This document shows, piece by piece, positions 43,923 to 52,781 of a DNA stretch of 64,000 nucleotides. Below the pieces are notes generated by a model. The model ran no database searches and was not told where the DNA came from. It saw only the letters and a program-made list of their open reading frames with translations. Position 1 is the first letter of the stretch, and each line of letters opens with the position of its first letter. The DNA is taken from positions 1 through 64,000 of the IMG/VR virus record IMGVR_UViG_3300042344_000022; one strand, written 5' to 3'. The translations under genes and the position numbers were made by a program. Source of the DNA: a virus.

Positions 43923-44929
43923 TGTTAGGTAATTCACATTTCTACCATCAGCTAACAAGAAAGGCCGTTATTCTATTCGGTCGCTTGTTTGATGATATCA
44001 CTATCATTAGAAAGAATGATCAGACTGGTAAAGAAACCAGCCGCTTTCTTGTACCTATCATCTATGCTCCTAAGGAGAAGATGGTTACTCGTATTCTATC
44101 CGACCCTGACCTACTAAGATCAGTTGGCGTTATTCTGCCACGTATGTCATTCGAGATTACAGGTATCACATATGATGCCACGAGAAAACAAAACTCTCTG
44201 CTAAAGGCAGCTAAGACTAATTCAGCAACTAACGTATCTGCAAGTTATATGGGTGTGCCATATGACATTACATTTGCATTGAACATCTATGCTCGTAACA
44301 TTGATGACGGTACTCATATTGTAGAACAGATTATGCCGTTTTTCAATCCTGACTTTACAGTTACAACTAATATGATTCCTGATCTAGGTGCCTTGAAAGA
44401 TATCCCTATCATTCTCAATTCTGTGGCAAATGATATTGCATATGAAGGCAATTACGATTCCGTTAGATATGTTAATTGGACACTAACCTTCACAATGAAG
44501 ATGCATTACTATGGTGCTATATCTTCACCTAAGATTATCAAATCAGTTTATGCCAACATATATGATGACAACTCACTAAAGTCTGGCTACATTACTCGTT
44601 TGAATGTTATCAATGCTAATGGTACATTCAAAGCAGACGACTATGTGTTCCAGGGTAACTCTTACAATACGGCATCAGCATACGGTATTGTTATGAACTA
44701 TAGTGCTAACACAGGCAAACTTGTTTTGGGTGCTACTCAAGGACAGTTTAGAGTTAATAACACAATTCACGCCGTATCAACAAACGGTGTGTGTCAGATT
44801 GATTCGTTTGTGGTCGACCCGATTAAGTTAGCAGAGATCAAGATAGAGCCCGATCCTCTTACAGCGCAGGCTGGTGACGATTATGGTTATGATGTTACTA
44901 TCACAGAGTGGCCAGACACAGAAGTATAA
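43922..44929 (+). CDS. 15: Tail sheath terminator / completion protein gp15
   Basis: 335 residues (T4 gp15: 272). The start HFYHQLTRKAVILFGRLFDDITIIRK is the usual gp15 signature; PIIYAPKEKMVTRILSDPDL and LPRMSFEITGITYDATRKQN follow. gp15 caps the tail and joins it to the neck. The C-terminal 90 residues (TRLNVINANGTFKADDYVFQG and later) are an extra beta domain compared with T4. The TAA stop is inside a perfect late promoter for genes 16 and 17. Confidence 0.92.
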   Translation: MLGNSHFYHQLTRKAVILFGRLFDDITIIRKNDQTGKETSRFLVPIIYAPKEKMVTRILSDPDLLRSVGVILPRMSFEITGITYDATRKQNSLLKAAKTNSATNVSASYMGVPYDITFALNIYARNIDDGTHIVEQIMPFFNPDFTVTTNMIPDLGALKDIPIILNSVANDIAYEGNYDSVRYVNWTLTFTMKMHYYGAISSPKIIKSVYANIYDDNSLKSGYITRLNVINANGTFKADDYVFQGNSYNTASAYGIVMNYSANTGKLVLGATQGQFRVNNTIHAVSTNGVCQIDSFVVDPIKLAEIKIEPDPLTAQAGDDYGYDVTITEWPDTEV

Positions 44930-44932
44930 ATA
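44925..44932 (+). promoter_or_regulatory. Consensus late promoter TATAAATA before gene 16
   Basis: Exact consensus, embedding the gene 15 stop (44927-44929). Predicted +1 near 44938 with AGGAT in the leader before the ATG at 44958. Confidence 0.8.
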
Positions 44933-44957
44933 TCAAAAATGTTTAGGATAAGTTATT

Positions 44958-45413
44958 ATGGGTGTTGAAAAGAATTTATCGGATGCTTTAGGTATTCCTC
45001 ATGAACCTGTTGAAGAAAAGAAGCAGGAGGTCATTCCTTATGAAGCACCTCCTTCTGATTTGACCGATGAAGATGAAGATTATATTCTTGTAAGAAAGAC
45101 CCTTCGCAACCTAATAGTAAAGGGAAACGATGCAATCGAAGAAATCGCCACCATCGCCAGACAAAACGAAAGTGCAAGGGGTTTTGAGGTTGTTTCTAAC
45201 CTCATCAAAACTGTTGGCGAAACTTCCAAAGACCTCTACGCACTACAAAAAACGAAAAAAGACCTAAGGGAACCTAATCCAGAATCTGATCCTCGTAAGA
45301 AGAATCCAGAGGGTCACATCAACGTGGAACAGGCAGTCTTTGTAGGCTCTACAGCCGAACTATTGTCCGCCATCAAGACTAAGAGAGAGCAAGATGGCAA
45401 GGACGCCGTTTAG
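44958..45413 (+). CDS. 16: Small terminase subunit gp16
   Basis: 151 residues (T4: 164). Central helices DDYILVRKTLRNLIVKGNDA-like and SARGFEVVSNLIKTVGETSKDLYALQK match the coiled-coil oligomerisation core of gp16. The C-terminal EQAVFVGSTAELL is also typical. gp16 forms rings that regulate the gp17 motor during packaging initiation. The gene overlaps gene 17 by 20 bases, as often seen in this pair. Confidence 0.88.
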   Translation: MGVEKNLSDALGIPHEPVEEKKQEVIPYEAPPSDLTDEDEDYILVRKTLRNLIVKGNDAIEEIATIARQNESARGFEVVSNLIKTVGETSKDLYALQKTKKDLREPNPESDPRKKNPEGHINVEQAVFVGSTAELLSAIKTKREQDGKDAV

Positions 45414-47070
45414 TTATCAGAATAACCCCAACCTGCCTAATGAGCAGTATCGTCATGCATTTACACAAGCAGAACTAGATGAATATATCAAGTGTGCTGA
45501 CGACCCCGTTTATTTTGCCAAGAAGTATATCAAGATCATCAACGTTGATCGTGGTTTGATCCCATTTGAAATGTGGGACTTTCAGGAGCGTATGCTTCAA
45601 TCATTCCACGACAATCGTTTTTCTATCTGCAAACTACCACGACAGGTTGGCAAATCCACAACTAGTGTGGCATACATTCTGCATCAGGTTCTATTCAATG
45701 AGAACTATGTGGTTGCTATTCTAGCTAACCGTGCTCCTACCGCTCGTGAATTGCTACAGAAACTAAAACTGGCGTTTGAGTATTTGCCTATGTTTCTCAA
45801 GCAAGGCATCAAAGAGTGGAACAAAGGTTCTATCTATCTTGCTAATGGTTCAAGAGTTCTAGCCGACTCCACCTCAGGTTCATCTGTCCGTGGTTTCTCG
45901 TTCAACCTAATCTTTCTGGACGAGTTCGCATTCGTACCTAACAACATTGCCGAGGAGTTCTTTAACTCTACATATCCTACCATTTCATCTGGTCAAAGTT
46001 CAAAGGTCGTTATCGTTTCTACCCCTAACGGTATGAACCTATTCTATAAGATGTGGACAAAAGCAGTTGAAAAGACTAGCACATATATCCCTATTGAGAT
46101 CCACTGGTCGATGGTACCTGGCAGAGATGCCAAGTGGGCAGAAGAAACTATCAGAAACACTAGTCAAAGACAGTTCGACCAAGAGTTTGGTTGTGAGTTC
46201 TTAGGTTCATCTAACACACTAATCAATGGTGCTAAACTAGCATCGCTGCACTGGAAAGAGCCAATCTATAGAAACGAATGTATGGATGTATTCGAGGATC
46301 CTATTCCTAAGCATACCTATGTGTTATGTGCTGATGTTGCTGAAGGACAGGGTCTTGACTACTCTACATTTTCTATCTTTGACGTTACAGAAATACCTTA
46401 TAGGCAGGTCGCTAAATATAGAAACAACGAGATTAGCCCTATGCTACTACCAGCGGTAATCTATTCTGCCGCTACTAAGTATAACGAGGCTTTCGTTCTT
46501 ATAGAAATCAATTCTATCGGTCTACAGGTAGCAGATATCTTACACTTTGAGTTGAACTATGAGAACTTACTAAAGTTTCAGATCAAGGGTAAACAAGGTA
46601 TGCAAGCCTCTGGTGGCTTTGCTGCTGGTAAGAACAAACTAGCATTTGGTCTAAAGATTACCGCACAGTCTAAGATGATTGGTTGTGCTAACCTCAAGAC
46701 ACTAGTTGAGAGCGATAAACTCATTCTTAACGACGAAGATACGATTACAGAACTATTCTCTTTCTCTGCTAACAAGAAATCATTCATGGCAGAAGAAGGA
46801 TCAAACGACGACCTTGCAATGACCTGTGTTCATTTTGGGTGGTTGACTGCACAAAAGCTATTCAAAGAAACAGTTTCAAATGATATCAGATATGTTCTAC
46901 AGAAAGAACTAGGTTACCTACAGGATGTTGAGAACGTACCTTTTGGTTTCATTGATAACGGTTTAGATGATTACGTGGAACAAGATGCTAATGGTGACTT
47001 ATGGCGAAGTGATAGAGAAGCTATGTATCCTTTCGATAATCTCAATTACGATTGGAACAGTAAGTTATAA
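45394..47070 (+). CDS. 17: Large terminase subunit gp17 (ATPase and nuclease)
   Basis: 558 residues (T4: 610). Walker A RQVGKST at 83-89, with the preceding adenine-binding Q in WDFQERML near 64; Walker B LIFLDE at 172-177; coupling motif VSTPNG near 209-213. The nuclease domain begins near 305, with CADVAEG (D314) and D322 and the later LIEINSIG and SNDDLAMT acidic residues. It packages DNA into proheads and cuts the concatemer. The start overlaps gene 16; upstream AAGAGAGAGCAAG can serve as ribosome site. Very secure call. Confidence 0.96.
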   Translation: MARTPFSYQNNPNLPNEQYRHAFTQAELDEYIKCADDPVYFAKKYIKIINVDRGLIPFEMWDFQERMLQSFHDNRFSICKLPRQVGKSTTSVAYILHQVLFNENYVVAILANRAPTARELLQKLKLAFEYLPMFLKQGIKEWNKGSIYLANGSRVLADSTSGSSVRGFSFNLIFLDEFAFVPNNIAEEFFNSTYPTISSGQSSKVVIVSTPNGMNLFYKMWTKAVEKTSTYIPIEIHWSMVPGRDAKWAEETIRNTSQRQFDQEFGCEFLGSSNTLINGAKLASLHWKEPIYRNECMDVFEDPIPKHTYVLCADVAEGQGLDYSTFSIFDVTEIPYRQVAKYRNNEISPMLLPAVIYSAATKYNEAFVLIEINSIGLQVADILHFELNYENLLKFQIKGKQGMQASGGFAAGKNKLAFGLKITAQSKMIGCANLKTLVESDKLILNDEDTITELFSFSANKKSFMAEEGSNDDLAMTCVHFGWLTAQKLFKETVSNDIRYVLQKELGYLQDVENVPFGFIDNGLDDYVEQDANGDLWRSDREAMYPFDNLNYDWNSKL

Positions 47071-47089
47071 TCCTGAAAACATCAAAAAC

Positions 47090-47097
47090 GATAAATA
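47090..47097 (+). promoter_or_regulatory. Late promoter element GATAAATA before gene 18
   Basis: In the 75-base gap between 17 and 18. Predicted +1 near 47103, giving a leader of about 43 bases that ends with the strong ribosome site AAAAGGAG, consistent with high sheath expression. Confidence 0.68.
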
Positions 47098-47145
47098 AGG
47101 TGAAGATGGAATAAACACCATTCTAACCTATAAAAGGAGTAAAAG

Positions 47146-48903
47146 ATGGCATATTCACTTTCCCCAGGCGTGACTTGGTCAGAAGTTGATCTTACGACCA
47201 TTGTTCCTGCCGCATCTACTACAGAAGGGGCGTTTGCCGGAAACTTTGATTGGGGTCCAGTTGACCATATTGTCACCATTAGTAATGAACTTGATCTTGT
47301 TCGTTGGTTTGGTAAGCCAAGCCAGAACTCATATACAGCATTCTTTACCGCTGCAAACTTCCTATCATATGGCAATAACCTAAAGGTTGTTCGTTCTGCT
47401 AATACTATTGTTGATGGTGCGGTTAACGCAACCACTGGTGCATATGGCTTGACCATTAAGAACGAAGATGATTACGAAAACAACTACGCTCTAATCGGTT
47501 CAGCAAATACAGTTCCAAACACACACGGTATGTTTGCTGCTAAGTATCCAGGTGAACTTGGTAACTCACTAAAAGTTTCACTATGGTGCGGACAAGATTC
47601 AGCAACATTCGATTCTTGGGAGTATTCATCACAGTTTGAAGGTGTTACAGGAACATCTTCTTATGTATCATCTAAGGGTGGTGCTAACGACGAAATGCAC
47701 CTTATTGTTGTTGACCGTCTTGGCAAGTTCTCTAATGGTGAAGCAAATACTGTTCTAGAACGCTTCTCTTATGTCTCAAAGGCATCAGATGCAGTCAACG
47801 ATGATGGTTCATCTAATTTCTGGGTCAATGTCGTTAATGACAAGTCACAGTATCTATGGGCAATCAATCATGCACTAGATGAAGTAACTGGTGTTTCTGA
47901 AACCTCATCATGGGGTCGTCCATCATCTACACAGAATAACACAGGTCATCTAGTTGCAACTGCATATGGTCAGTCAAATGCATCATATACAATGGGACTA
48001 TTCGGTGGTAAGGTTGCTGCACCAACTAATGCACAGCTAAACTCTGCATATGATCTATTCTTGAGCGCAGAAGAAGTTGATGTTTCACTAATCATGACTG
48101 GTGACGCACCACAGGTTGTTTCAGAACACGTTCTAGATAACATTGTAGGTATTCGTAAGGACTGTGTTGCATTCGTTTCACCTGATATGGCAGACGTTGT
48201 TGATAACGCTGGTAGCGAAGTCTCTGATATTGTTTCTAAGATTGACCTATACAACTCTACTTCATTCGGTATCTTCGATGGTAACTGGAAGAAGCAGTTC
48301 GACAAGTATAATAACGTATATCGTTGGGTACCGCTAAACGGCGATATCGCTGGTCTATGTGCCCGCACCGACTTTGATCGTGACCCATGGTTCTCACCAG
48401 CTGGTTTCAATCGTGGTCAGATTAAGAACGTTGTTAAACTTGCTTGGAATCCAACCAAGGCACAGAGAGACGATCTATACAAGAACAACATTAACCCTGT
48501 TGTCACCTTCAAGGGTGAGGGAACTGTTCTATATGGTGATAAGACCATGCAGCGCAAGCCTTCAGCATTTGATCGTATCAACGTTCGCCGCCTATTCATT
48601 GTCCTTGAAAAGACAATCACAAAGGCTGCTAAGTATTCTCTATTCGAGTTCAACGATGAGTTCACCAGAGCCCAGTTCGTTGCTCTAGTAGAGCCATTCC
48701 TAAGGGATGTTAAGGGTCGTCGTGGCATCTACGATTTCAAAGTAGTCTGCGATACCACCAACAACACCCCTGAGATTATTGATCGTAATGAGTTTAGAGG
48801 AGATATCTATATCAAGCCTGCTCGTAGCATCAATTTCATTCAACTTAATTTCGTGGCTGTCCGCACTGGCGTTGCCTTCTCCGAAATTGTTGGCAAGTTC
48901 TAA
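47146..48903 (+). CDS. 18: Tail sheath protein gp18
   Basis: 585 residues (T4: 659). Features: SLSPGVTWSEVDLTTIVPA at the start, EGAFAGNFDWGPVDHIVTISN, LVRWFGKPSQNSYTAFFTAANFL, and the C-terminal sheath domain with DRINVRRLFIVLEKTITKAA near 485 and IYIKPARSINFIQLNFVAVRTGV at the end. It forms the contractile sheath. Strong AAGGAG 9 bases upstream. Gene 19 follows after a short leader with its own late promoter. Confidence 0.95.
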   Translation: MAYSLSPGVTWSEVDLTTIVPAASTTEGAFAGNFDWGPVDHIVTISNELDLVRWFGKPSQNSYTAFFTAANFLSYGNNLKVVRSANTIVDGAVNATTGAYGLTIKNEDDYENNYALIGSANTVPNTHGMFAAKYPGELGNSLKVSLWCGQDSATFDSWEYSSQFEGVTGTSSYVSSKGGANDEMHLIVVDRLGKFSNGEANTVLERFSYVSKASDAVNDDGSSNFWVNVVNDKSQYLWAINHALDEVTGVSETSSWGRPSSTQNNTGHLVATAYGQSNASYTMGLFGGKVAAPTNAQLNSAYDLFLSAEEVDVSLIMTGDAPQVVSEHVLDNIVGIRKDCVAFVSPDMADVVDNAGSEVSDIVSKIDLYNSTSFGIFDGNWKKQFDKYNNVYRWVPLNGDIAGLCARTDFDRDPWFSPAGFNRGQIKNVVKLAWNPTKAQRDDLYKNNINPVVTFKGEGTVLYGDKTMQRKPSAFDRINVRRLFIVLEKTITKAAKYSLFEFNDEFTRAQFVALVEPFLRDVKGRRGIYDFKVVCDTTNNTPEIIDRNEFRGDIYIKPARSINFIQLNFVAVRTGVAFSEIVGKF

Positions 48904-48909
48904 TAAATA
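48902..48909 (+). promoter_or_regulatory. Late promoter element AATAAATA before gene 19
   Basis: Overlaps the last two bases of the gene 18 stop. Predicted +1 near 48915; the leader carries AAGGAG before the ATG at 48931. Confidence 0.62.
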
Positions 48910-48930
48910 AAGGAAAAGGAGAAATAACAA

Positions 48931-49488
48931 ATGCCATTCAACGTAAATGATTTTAGAGCAAGTCTAGTTGATGATGGTGCACGTGCCAGTCTCTTTGAAG
49001 TAATGATGACGCTGCCCCCTGTATTAGGGTCAGCACCTCTAAGCCCTGATATCATTTTCAAGGCTAGAGCAACATCACTTCCAGGCGATGCCATGTCATC
49101 TATTGAGATCCCATACTTTGGGCGCACAATCAAGGTTGCTGGAACAAGATCATTCCCAGATTGGTCTTTCCAGGTTATCAATGATGAAAACTTCACCATT
49201 CGTAACAACCTTGAAATCTGGATGAACCAGCTAAATTCACATGTTGGTAACCTTCGTAATCCTGCTGCAAGAAGCGGTGTTCAGTATCAGGCACAAGCAT
49301 ACGTTACACAGTATGCTAAGACTGGTGAGATCATCAAGCAGTATATGATTTTCGGAGCCTTCCCAGTTGATGTCGCTGCAATCGACCTAGATTGGGCATC
49401 TGGTGACCAGATCGAAGAATATGGTGTTACATTTGCTTATCAGTGGTGGGAATCCGTATTCCCAATCCCAACCACCGACTTCGTATAA
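48931..49488 (+). CDS. 19: Tail tube protein gp19
   Basis: 185 residues (T4: 163). Features: FRASLVDDGARASLFEVMMTLP, FKARATSLPGDAMSSIEIPYFGRTIKVAG in two adjoining motifs, FPDWSFQVINDENFTIRNNLEIWMNQ, and the end GDQIEEYGVTFAYQWW. It stacks as hexamers to form the inner tube. Followed by a late promoter and a hairpin before the portal gene. Confidence 0.94.
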   Translation: MPFNVNDFRASLVDDGARASLFEVMMTLPPVLGSAPLSPDIIFKARATSLPGDAMSSIEIPYFGRTIKVAGTRSFPDWSFQVINDENFTIRNNLEIWMNQLNSHVGNLRNPAARSGVQYQAQAYVTQYAKTGEIIKQYMIFGAFPVDVAAIDLDWASGDQIEEYGVTFAYQWWESVFPIPTTDFV

Positions 49489-49493
49489 TCAGC

Positions 49494-49501
49494 ACTAAAT
49501 A
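49494..49501 (+). promoter_or_regulatory. Late promoter element ACTAAATA before gene 20
   Basis: Predicted +1 near 49507, only two bases before the 10-bp hairpin at 49509-49536. An RNA from this promoter would therefore begin with the hairpin. Confidence 0.55.
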
Positions 49502-49508
49502 TAACTAT

Positions 49509-49539
49509 ATCCTACGGGGGTTATCTCCCGTAGGATTTT
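49509..49539 (+). terminator. 10-bp hairpin with short T-run between genes 19 and 20
   Basis: ATCCTACGGG (49509-49518) pairs with CCCGTAGGAT (49527-49536) around an 8-base loop, followed by TTT. It may terminate sheath/tube transcripts. Because a late promoter lies just upstream, it would also form the 5' end of the portal mRNA. Confidence 0.65.
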
Positions 49540-49556
49540 AGAAGAAGGATATTATT

Positions 49557-51428
49557 GTGAAATTATTTGGTTTCCAAATAGGTGCTGACAAGGTCGATCC
49601 ACGCTTTGAAGATCAGCAAAGACAGAAAACATTTACCTTACCAGAGAACAACGATGGTGCGGTAACTGTTGCTGGTGCTGGTTATTATGGCACATACGTT
49701 GATCTTGATGGTACATTCCGTAATGAGACACAACTAATCACAAAGTATAGAGAACTATCTATACAACCAGAAGTAGAAACTGCCGTCGATGAAATTGTCA
49801 ATGAGGCAATCGTAGTAGAAGATTCTGGTACCTCAGTAGAAATCAATCTAGACGAAGTTAAACTTACCCCACAACTAAAGAAGCGTATCGAGGATGAGTT
49901 CAACTATATCCTAAAGTTGCTTAACTTTGGTAATATGGGTCACGAGATTTTCCGCCGCTGGTATATCGATGGTAGATTGTTCTATCATGTCGTTATTGAC
50001 GAAGGTATGCCTAATGCTGGTATCCAAGAGGTCAAGTATATTGACCCACGCCGTATTCGTAAGATTAGAGAGATTCAAAAGACTCGTGATCCTAATACTG
50101 GTGTAGAACTAATTAAAAGACAAATTGAGTATTACCTTTATAACGAAAAGGGAATGATTGGCGCAGGCACCAATCTAGGTGCAAAGATCGCCGTTGATTC
50201 TGTCGTTAATATCAATTCAGGTATCATGGATCCAAAGCAGACCATGGTGCTTTCATATCTACACAAAGCAATCAAGCCATTCAACAATCTAAGAATGGTT
50301 GAAGATGCTACAGTTATCTATCGTCTATCTCGTGCACCAGAGCGCCGTGTATTCTATATCGACGTTGGTAACATGCCTACAGTTAAAGCGGAACAGTATG
50401 TCCGTGATATCATGGTCAAGTATCGTAACAAGCTAGTATATGATTCCAATACTGGTGAAATTAAAGACGACCGCAAACACCTATCAATGCTTGAGGACTT
50501 CTGGCTACCACGCCGTGAAGGTTCTAAAGGCACAGAAATCTCTACACTAGAAGGTGCTCGTAACCTTGGTGAACTAGAGGACGTTAAGTATTTCCAAACC
50601 AAGCTATACAAGTCACTTGGTATTCCAATCTCAAGACTAGAACAGAACCAAGGCTTCTCACTAGGTCGCACAACCGAGATTACTCGTGACGAACTAAAGT
50701 TTAACAAGTTCGTTACTAGACTCCGTAATAAGTTCTCTACACTATTTGATGATCTTCTAAGAGTTCAACTTGTTCTAAAGAAGGTTTGTACCGAAGAAGA
50801 ATGGAATGAAATCAAAGAAGATATCTGGTATGACTATAAGAAAGATAATAACTTTGATGAACTAAAAGAGGCGGAACTACTTAATACCCGTCTTGATACA
50901 CTAATCAAAGTTGATCCTTTCATTGGTCGTTACTATTCTATCTTGTGGGTCCGTAAGAACATTCTCCAGCAGACAGACGAGGACATTGAGGAAATCAATG
51001 CTCAGATGGAACAAGAGAATGCCATACTAGCACAGCAACAACAAATGCAGATGCAAGCCGATGCCGAGGCACAAGCAATGCAGCAGCAACAGGATATGCA
51101 GAATCAGATCCAGTTTAATGCACAGCAGCAGATTGCCCAGGCTCATGTCCAGAAGGAAGTTGATAGTATCAATCCTGAGGCTGCCAATAAAGAAATGGTA
51201 AACAAAGGACATGAAGCAACTATGATGGATAAAAAGATTGAACTTGAACGTATCAAGTCATCTAAGAAGCCAGCCGCAACCGCTAAGAAGCCTGCACCTA
51301 AAAAGAAATCTGTAGTTAAAGAAGCCAAAGAACTAGGCTTAATCTATGTTGGTTCTAATCGTTACGCCAATACAGAGGGTGATGTTACTCACCTGAATGA
51401 AGATGGTGTTTTGGTTCCTATTAACTAA
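49557..51428 (+). CDS. 20: Portal vertex protein gp20
   Basis: 623 residues from a GTG start with AGAAGGA upstream; T4 gp20 has 524. Core features: FGFQIGADK, LITKYRELSIQPEVETAVDEIVNEAIV (two adjoining motifs), GRLFYHVVIDEG, VKYIDPRRIRKIREI, and the DNA-channel part near 360-400 (LGIPISRLEQNQGFSLGRTTEITRDE, in part). The C-terminal 130 residues are unusual: a Gln/Met/Ala-rich helix (about 480-540) and a Lys/Ala/Pro tail before a small closing motif ending HLNEDGVLVPIN. The portal nucleates prohead assembly and is the packaging channel. Confidence 0.94.
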   Translation: MKLFGFQIGADKVDPRFEDQQRQKTFTLPENNDGAVTVAGAGYYGTYVDLDGTFRNETQLITKYRELSIQPEVETAVDEIVNEAIVVEDSGTSVEINLDEVKLTPQLKKRIEDEFNYILKLLNFGNMGHEIFRRWYIDGRLFYHVVIDEGMPNAGIQEVKYIDPRRIRKIREIQKTRDPNTGVELIKRQIEYYLYNEKGMIGAGTNLGAKIAVDSVVNINSGIMDPKQTMVLSYLHKAIKPFNNLRMVEDATVIYRLSRAPERRVFYIDVGNMPTVKAEQYVRDIMVKYRNKLVYDSNTGEIKDDRKHLSMLEDFWLPRREGSKGTEISTLEGARNLGELEDVKYFQTKLYKSLGIPISRLEQNQGFSLGRTTEITRDELKFNKFVTRLRNKFSTLFDDLLRVQLVLKKVCTEEEWNEIKEDIWYDYKKDNNFDELKEAELLNTRLDTLIKVDPFIGRYYSILWVRKNILQQTDEDIEEINAQMEQENAILAQQQQMQMQADAEAQAMQQQQDMQNQIQFNAQQQIAQAHVQKEVDSINPEAANKEMVNKGHEATMMDKKIELERIKSSKKPAATAKKPAPKKKSVVKEAKELGLIYVGSNRYANTEGDVTHLNEDGVLVPIN

Positions 51429-51431
51429 ATA
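51424..51431 (+). promoter_or_regulatory. Late promoter element ACTAAATA before the core genes
   Basis: Includes the portal stop TAA (51426-51428). Predicted +1 near 51437 gives a 12-base leader to the TTG at 51449, beginning at or in AAGGG. Confidence 0.58.
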
Positions 51432-51448
51432 ATACAAGGGTATTTGAA

Positions 51449-52771
51449 TTGTCACTCAAAAGTGTTAAAACATTAACAGCGGCACAGATTGCTAAGAAGT
51501 GGAATCTATCACTTGATACGGTTAAACAACTTATCGATGCAGGTGCTAAGGTTGAGAAAGAACACACAGGTAGTTTAAAAGACGCCAAAGAAATTGCAAG
51601 AGATCATCTATCTGAAAGACCAGATTACTATAAGAAACTGTCTAAGGTAGAGAAGTCTAAGATATCAGAAAGTATCAGCACATCTGGTGTTAGAGGTTTA
51701 GGTAACGTTAGCGGTGATCCTGCTGTCATCAATTATGTGCAGCAATATATCAATAACAACTCTATGTCATACCAAGATGAAAACGGTAACAAGTTAAAGT
51801 GGATGAAGAAGCATCATAAAGGCCACGAGCATAACAAAGTTGGCTTTGATGAGTTTAATCCTACAAAACTAAAAGAAGGTATCTCTGCTGGTCCTGAAAG
51901 AGAAGCAGACTACAGTATTGGTGATTCAACTGGTAATACTAGAAGATTGCCTAAGATAGACGAAGGTGAAAGACTAAAGAAAGCTAAGCGAGTAGCTATG
52001 GCGGGTATGACTGCTGCTAACATATATACCATGGGTGATGTTATGAGCAAAGCATCTTCTGGTCATGGCTCACCCAAAGGAGATGTTGTTAGAATGGCAA
52101 CTACACTACCAGGTGCCGCAGGTTGGGGTGCTACAGGTGTTCATTATGCCAAGAAAGCATACGACTTTGTTAAAGGAAAAAAGATGAACGAAGAAAAGAA
52201 CGACCTTAAAGACGCCTGCTGGAAAGGTTATACTGCCAAAGGTCTAAAGAAAAAAGGCGGTAAGATGGTTCCTAACTGTGTTCCTGTTGAGGAAGGTTGG
52301 GCATCAATCGGTCATCCATATGATCGCTTTGGTGATGTTAGTCGTAGAGCAAAGTTCTATGGTAAGAAGCCTAAGCCAACTACCACAAAGAACGATGACA
52401 AAGATGATACCTATAAGGATTCAAAGCAGGGTGGTGCTAACGTAAATAAGGTTAAACCTGTTAAGAGTGAGGCTTGGATGCCTTACTTCACACCACATCA
52501 TAAGCATTCTGCTCGTTTGAATAAAGAAAAGTCAAACAAGCCAGATATCATTGTCGATCCCGGTGGTAAAAAGGGACAAACGGTTTATGAAAACCTAAAA
52601 AAGGAAACTAAAATGGATACCAAAGAACACATTAATGAGGCTCTTGACAATATCCTTGAGAACAATCTTTCAGAAATGAAAGAGCATCTTCTTGCCGCTC
52701 TCCAAGAAAAGGCTATGGAAAAACTTGAGGAGAAGAAGAAGGATATTGCTGCTAACTACTTTGCACAGTAA
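51449..52771 (+). CDS. Prohead core / internal head protein with DUF5661-like N-terminus
   Basis: 440 residues from a TTG start with AAGGG 8 bases upstream. Residues about 10-65 (AAQIAKKWNLSLDTVKQL, KEHTGSLKDAKEIARDHL, PDYYKKL) resemble DUF5661. A Gly/Ala-rich helical part follows (180-245). A CWKGYTAKGLKKKGGK-VPNCVPVEE motif lies at 257-282, a motif I know from T4-like marine phages. The C-terminal acidic/basic helix (MDTKEHINEALDNILENNLSEM) resembles gp67-type core proteins. Position between genes 20 and 21 matches T4 genes 67/68, so a scaffold or packaged protein is likely. Confidence 0.65.
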   Translation: MSLKSVKTLTAAQIAKKWNLSLDTVKQLIDAGAKVEKEHTGSLKDAKEIARDHLSERPDYYKKLSKVEKSKISESISTSGVRGLGNVSGDPAVINYVQQYINNNSMSYQDENGNKLKWMKKHHKGHEHNKVGFDEFNPTKLKEGISAGPEREADYSIGDSTGNTRRLPKIDEGERLKKAKRVAMAGMTAANIYTMGDVMSKASSGHGSPKGDVVRMATTLPGAAGWGATGVHYAKKAYDFVKGKKMNEEKNDLKDACWKGYTAKGLKKKGGKMVPNCVPVEEGWASIGHPYDRFGDVSRRAKFYGKKPKPTTTKNDDKDDTYKDSKQGGANVNKVKPVKSEAWMPYFTPHHKHSARLNKEKSNKPDIIVDPGGKKGQTVYENLKKETKMDTKEHINEALDNILENNLSEMKEHLLAALQEKAMEKLEEKKKDIAANYFAQ

Positions 52772-52781
52772 GGATTAGATC

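Noticed and set aside
52441-52448. CGTAAATA as a late promoter (also AATAAATA at 26705)
   Set aside because: Both lie deep inside coding sequence with no gene start within about 180 bases downstream, so they are weaker than the boundary motifs.
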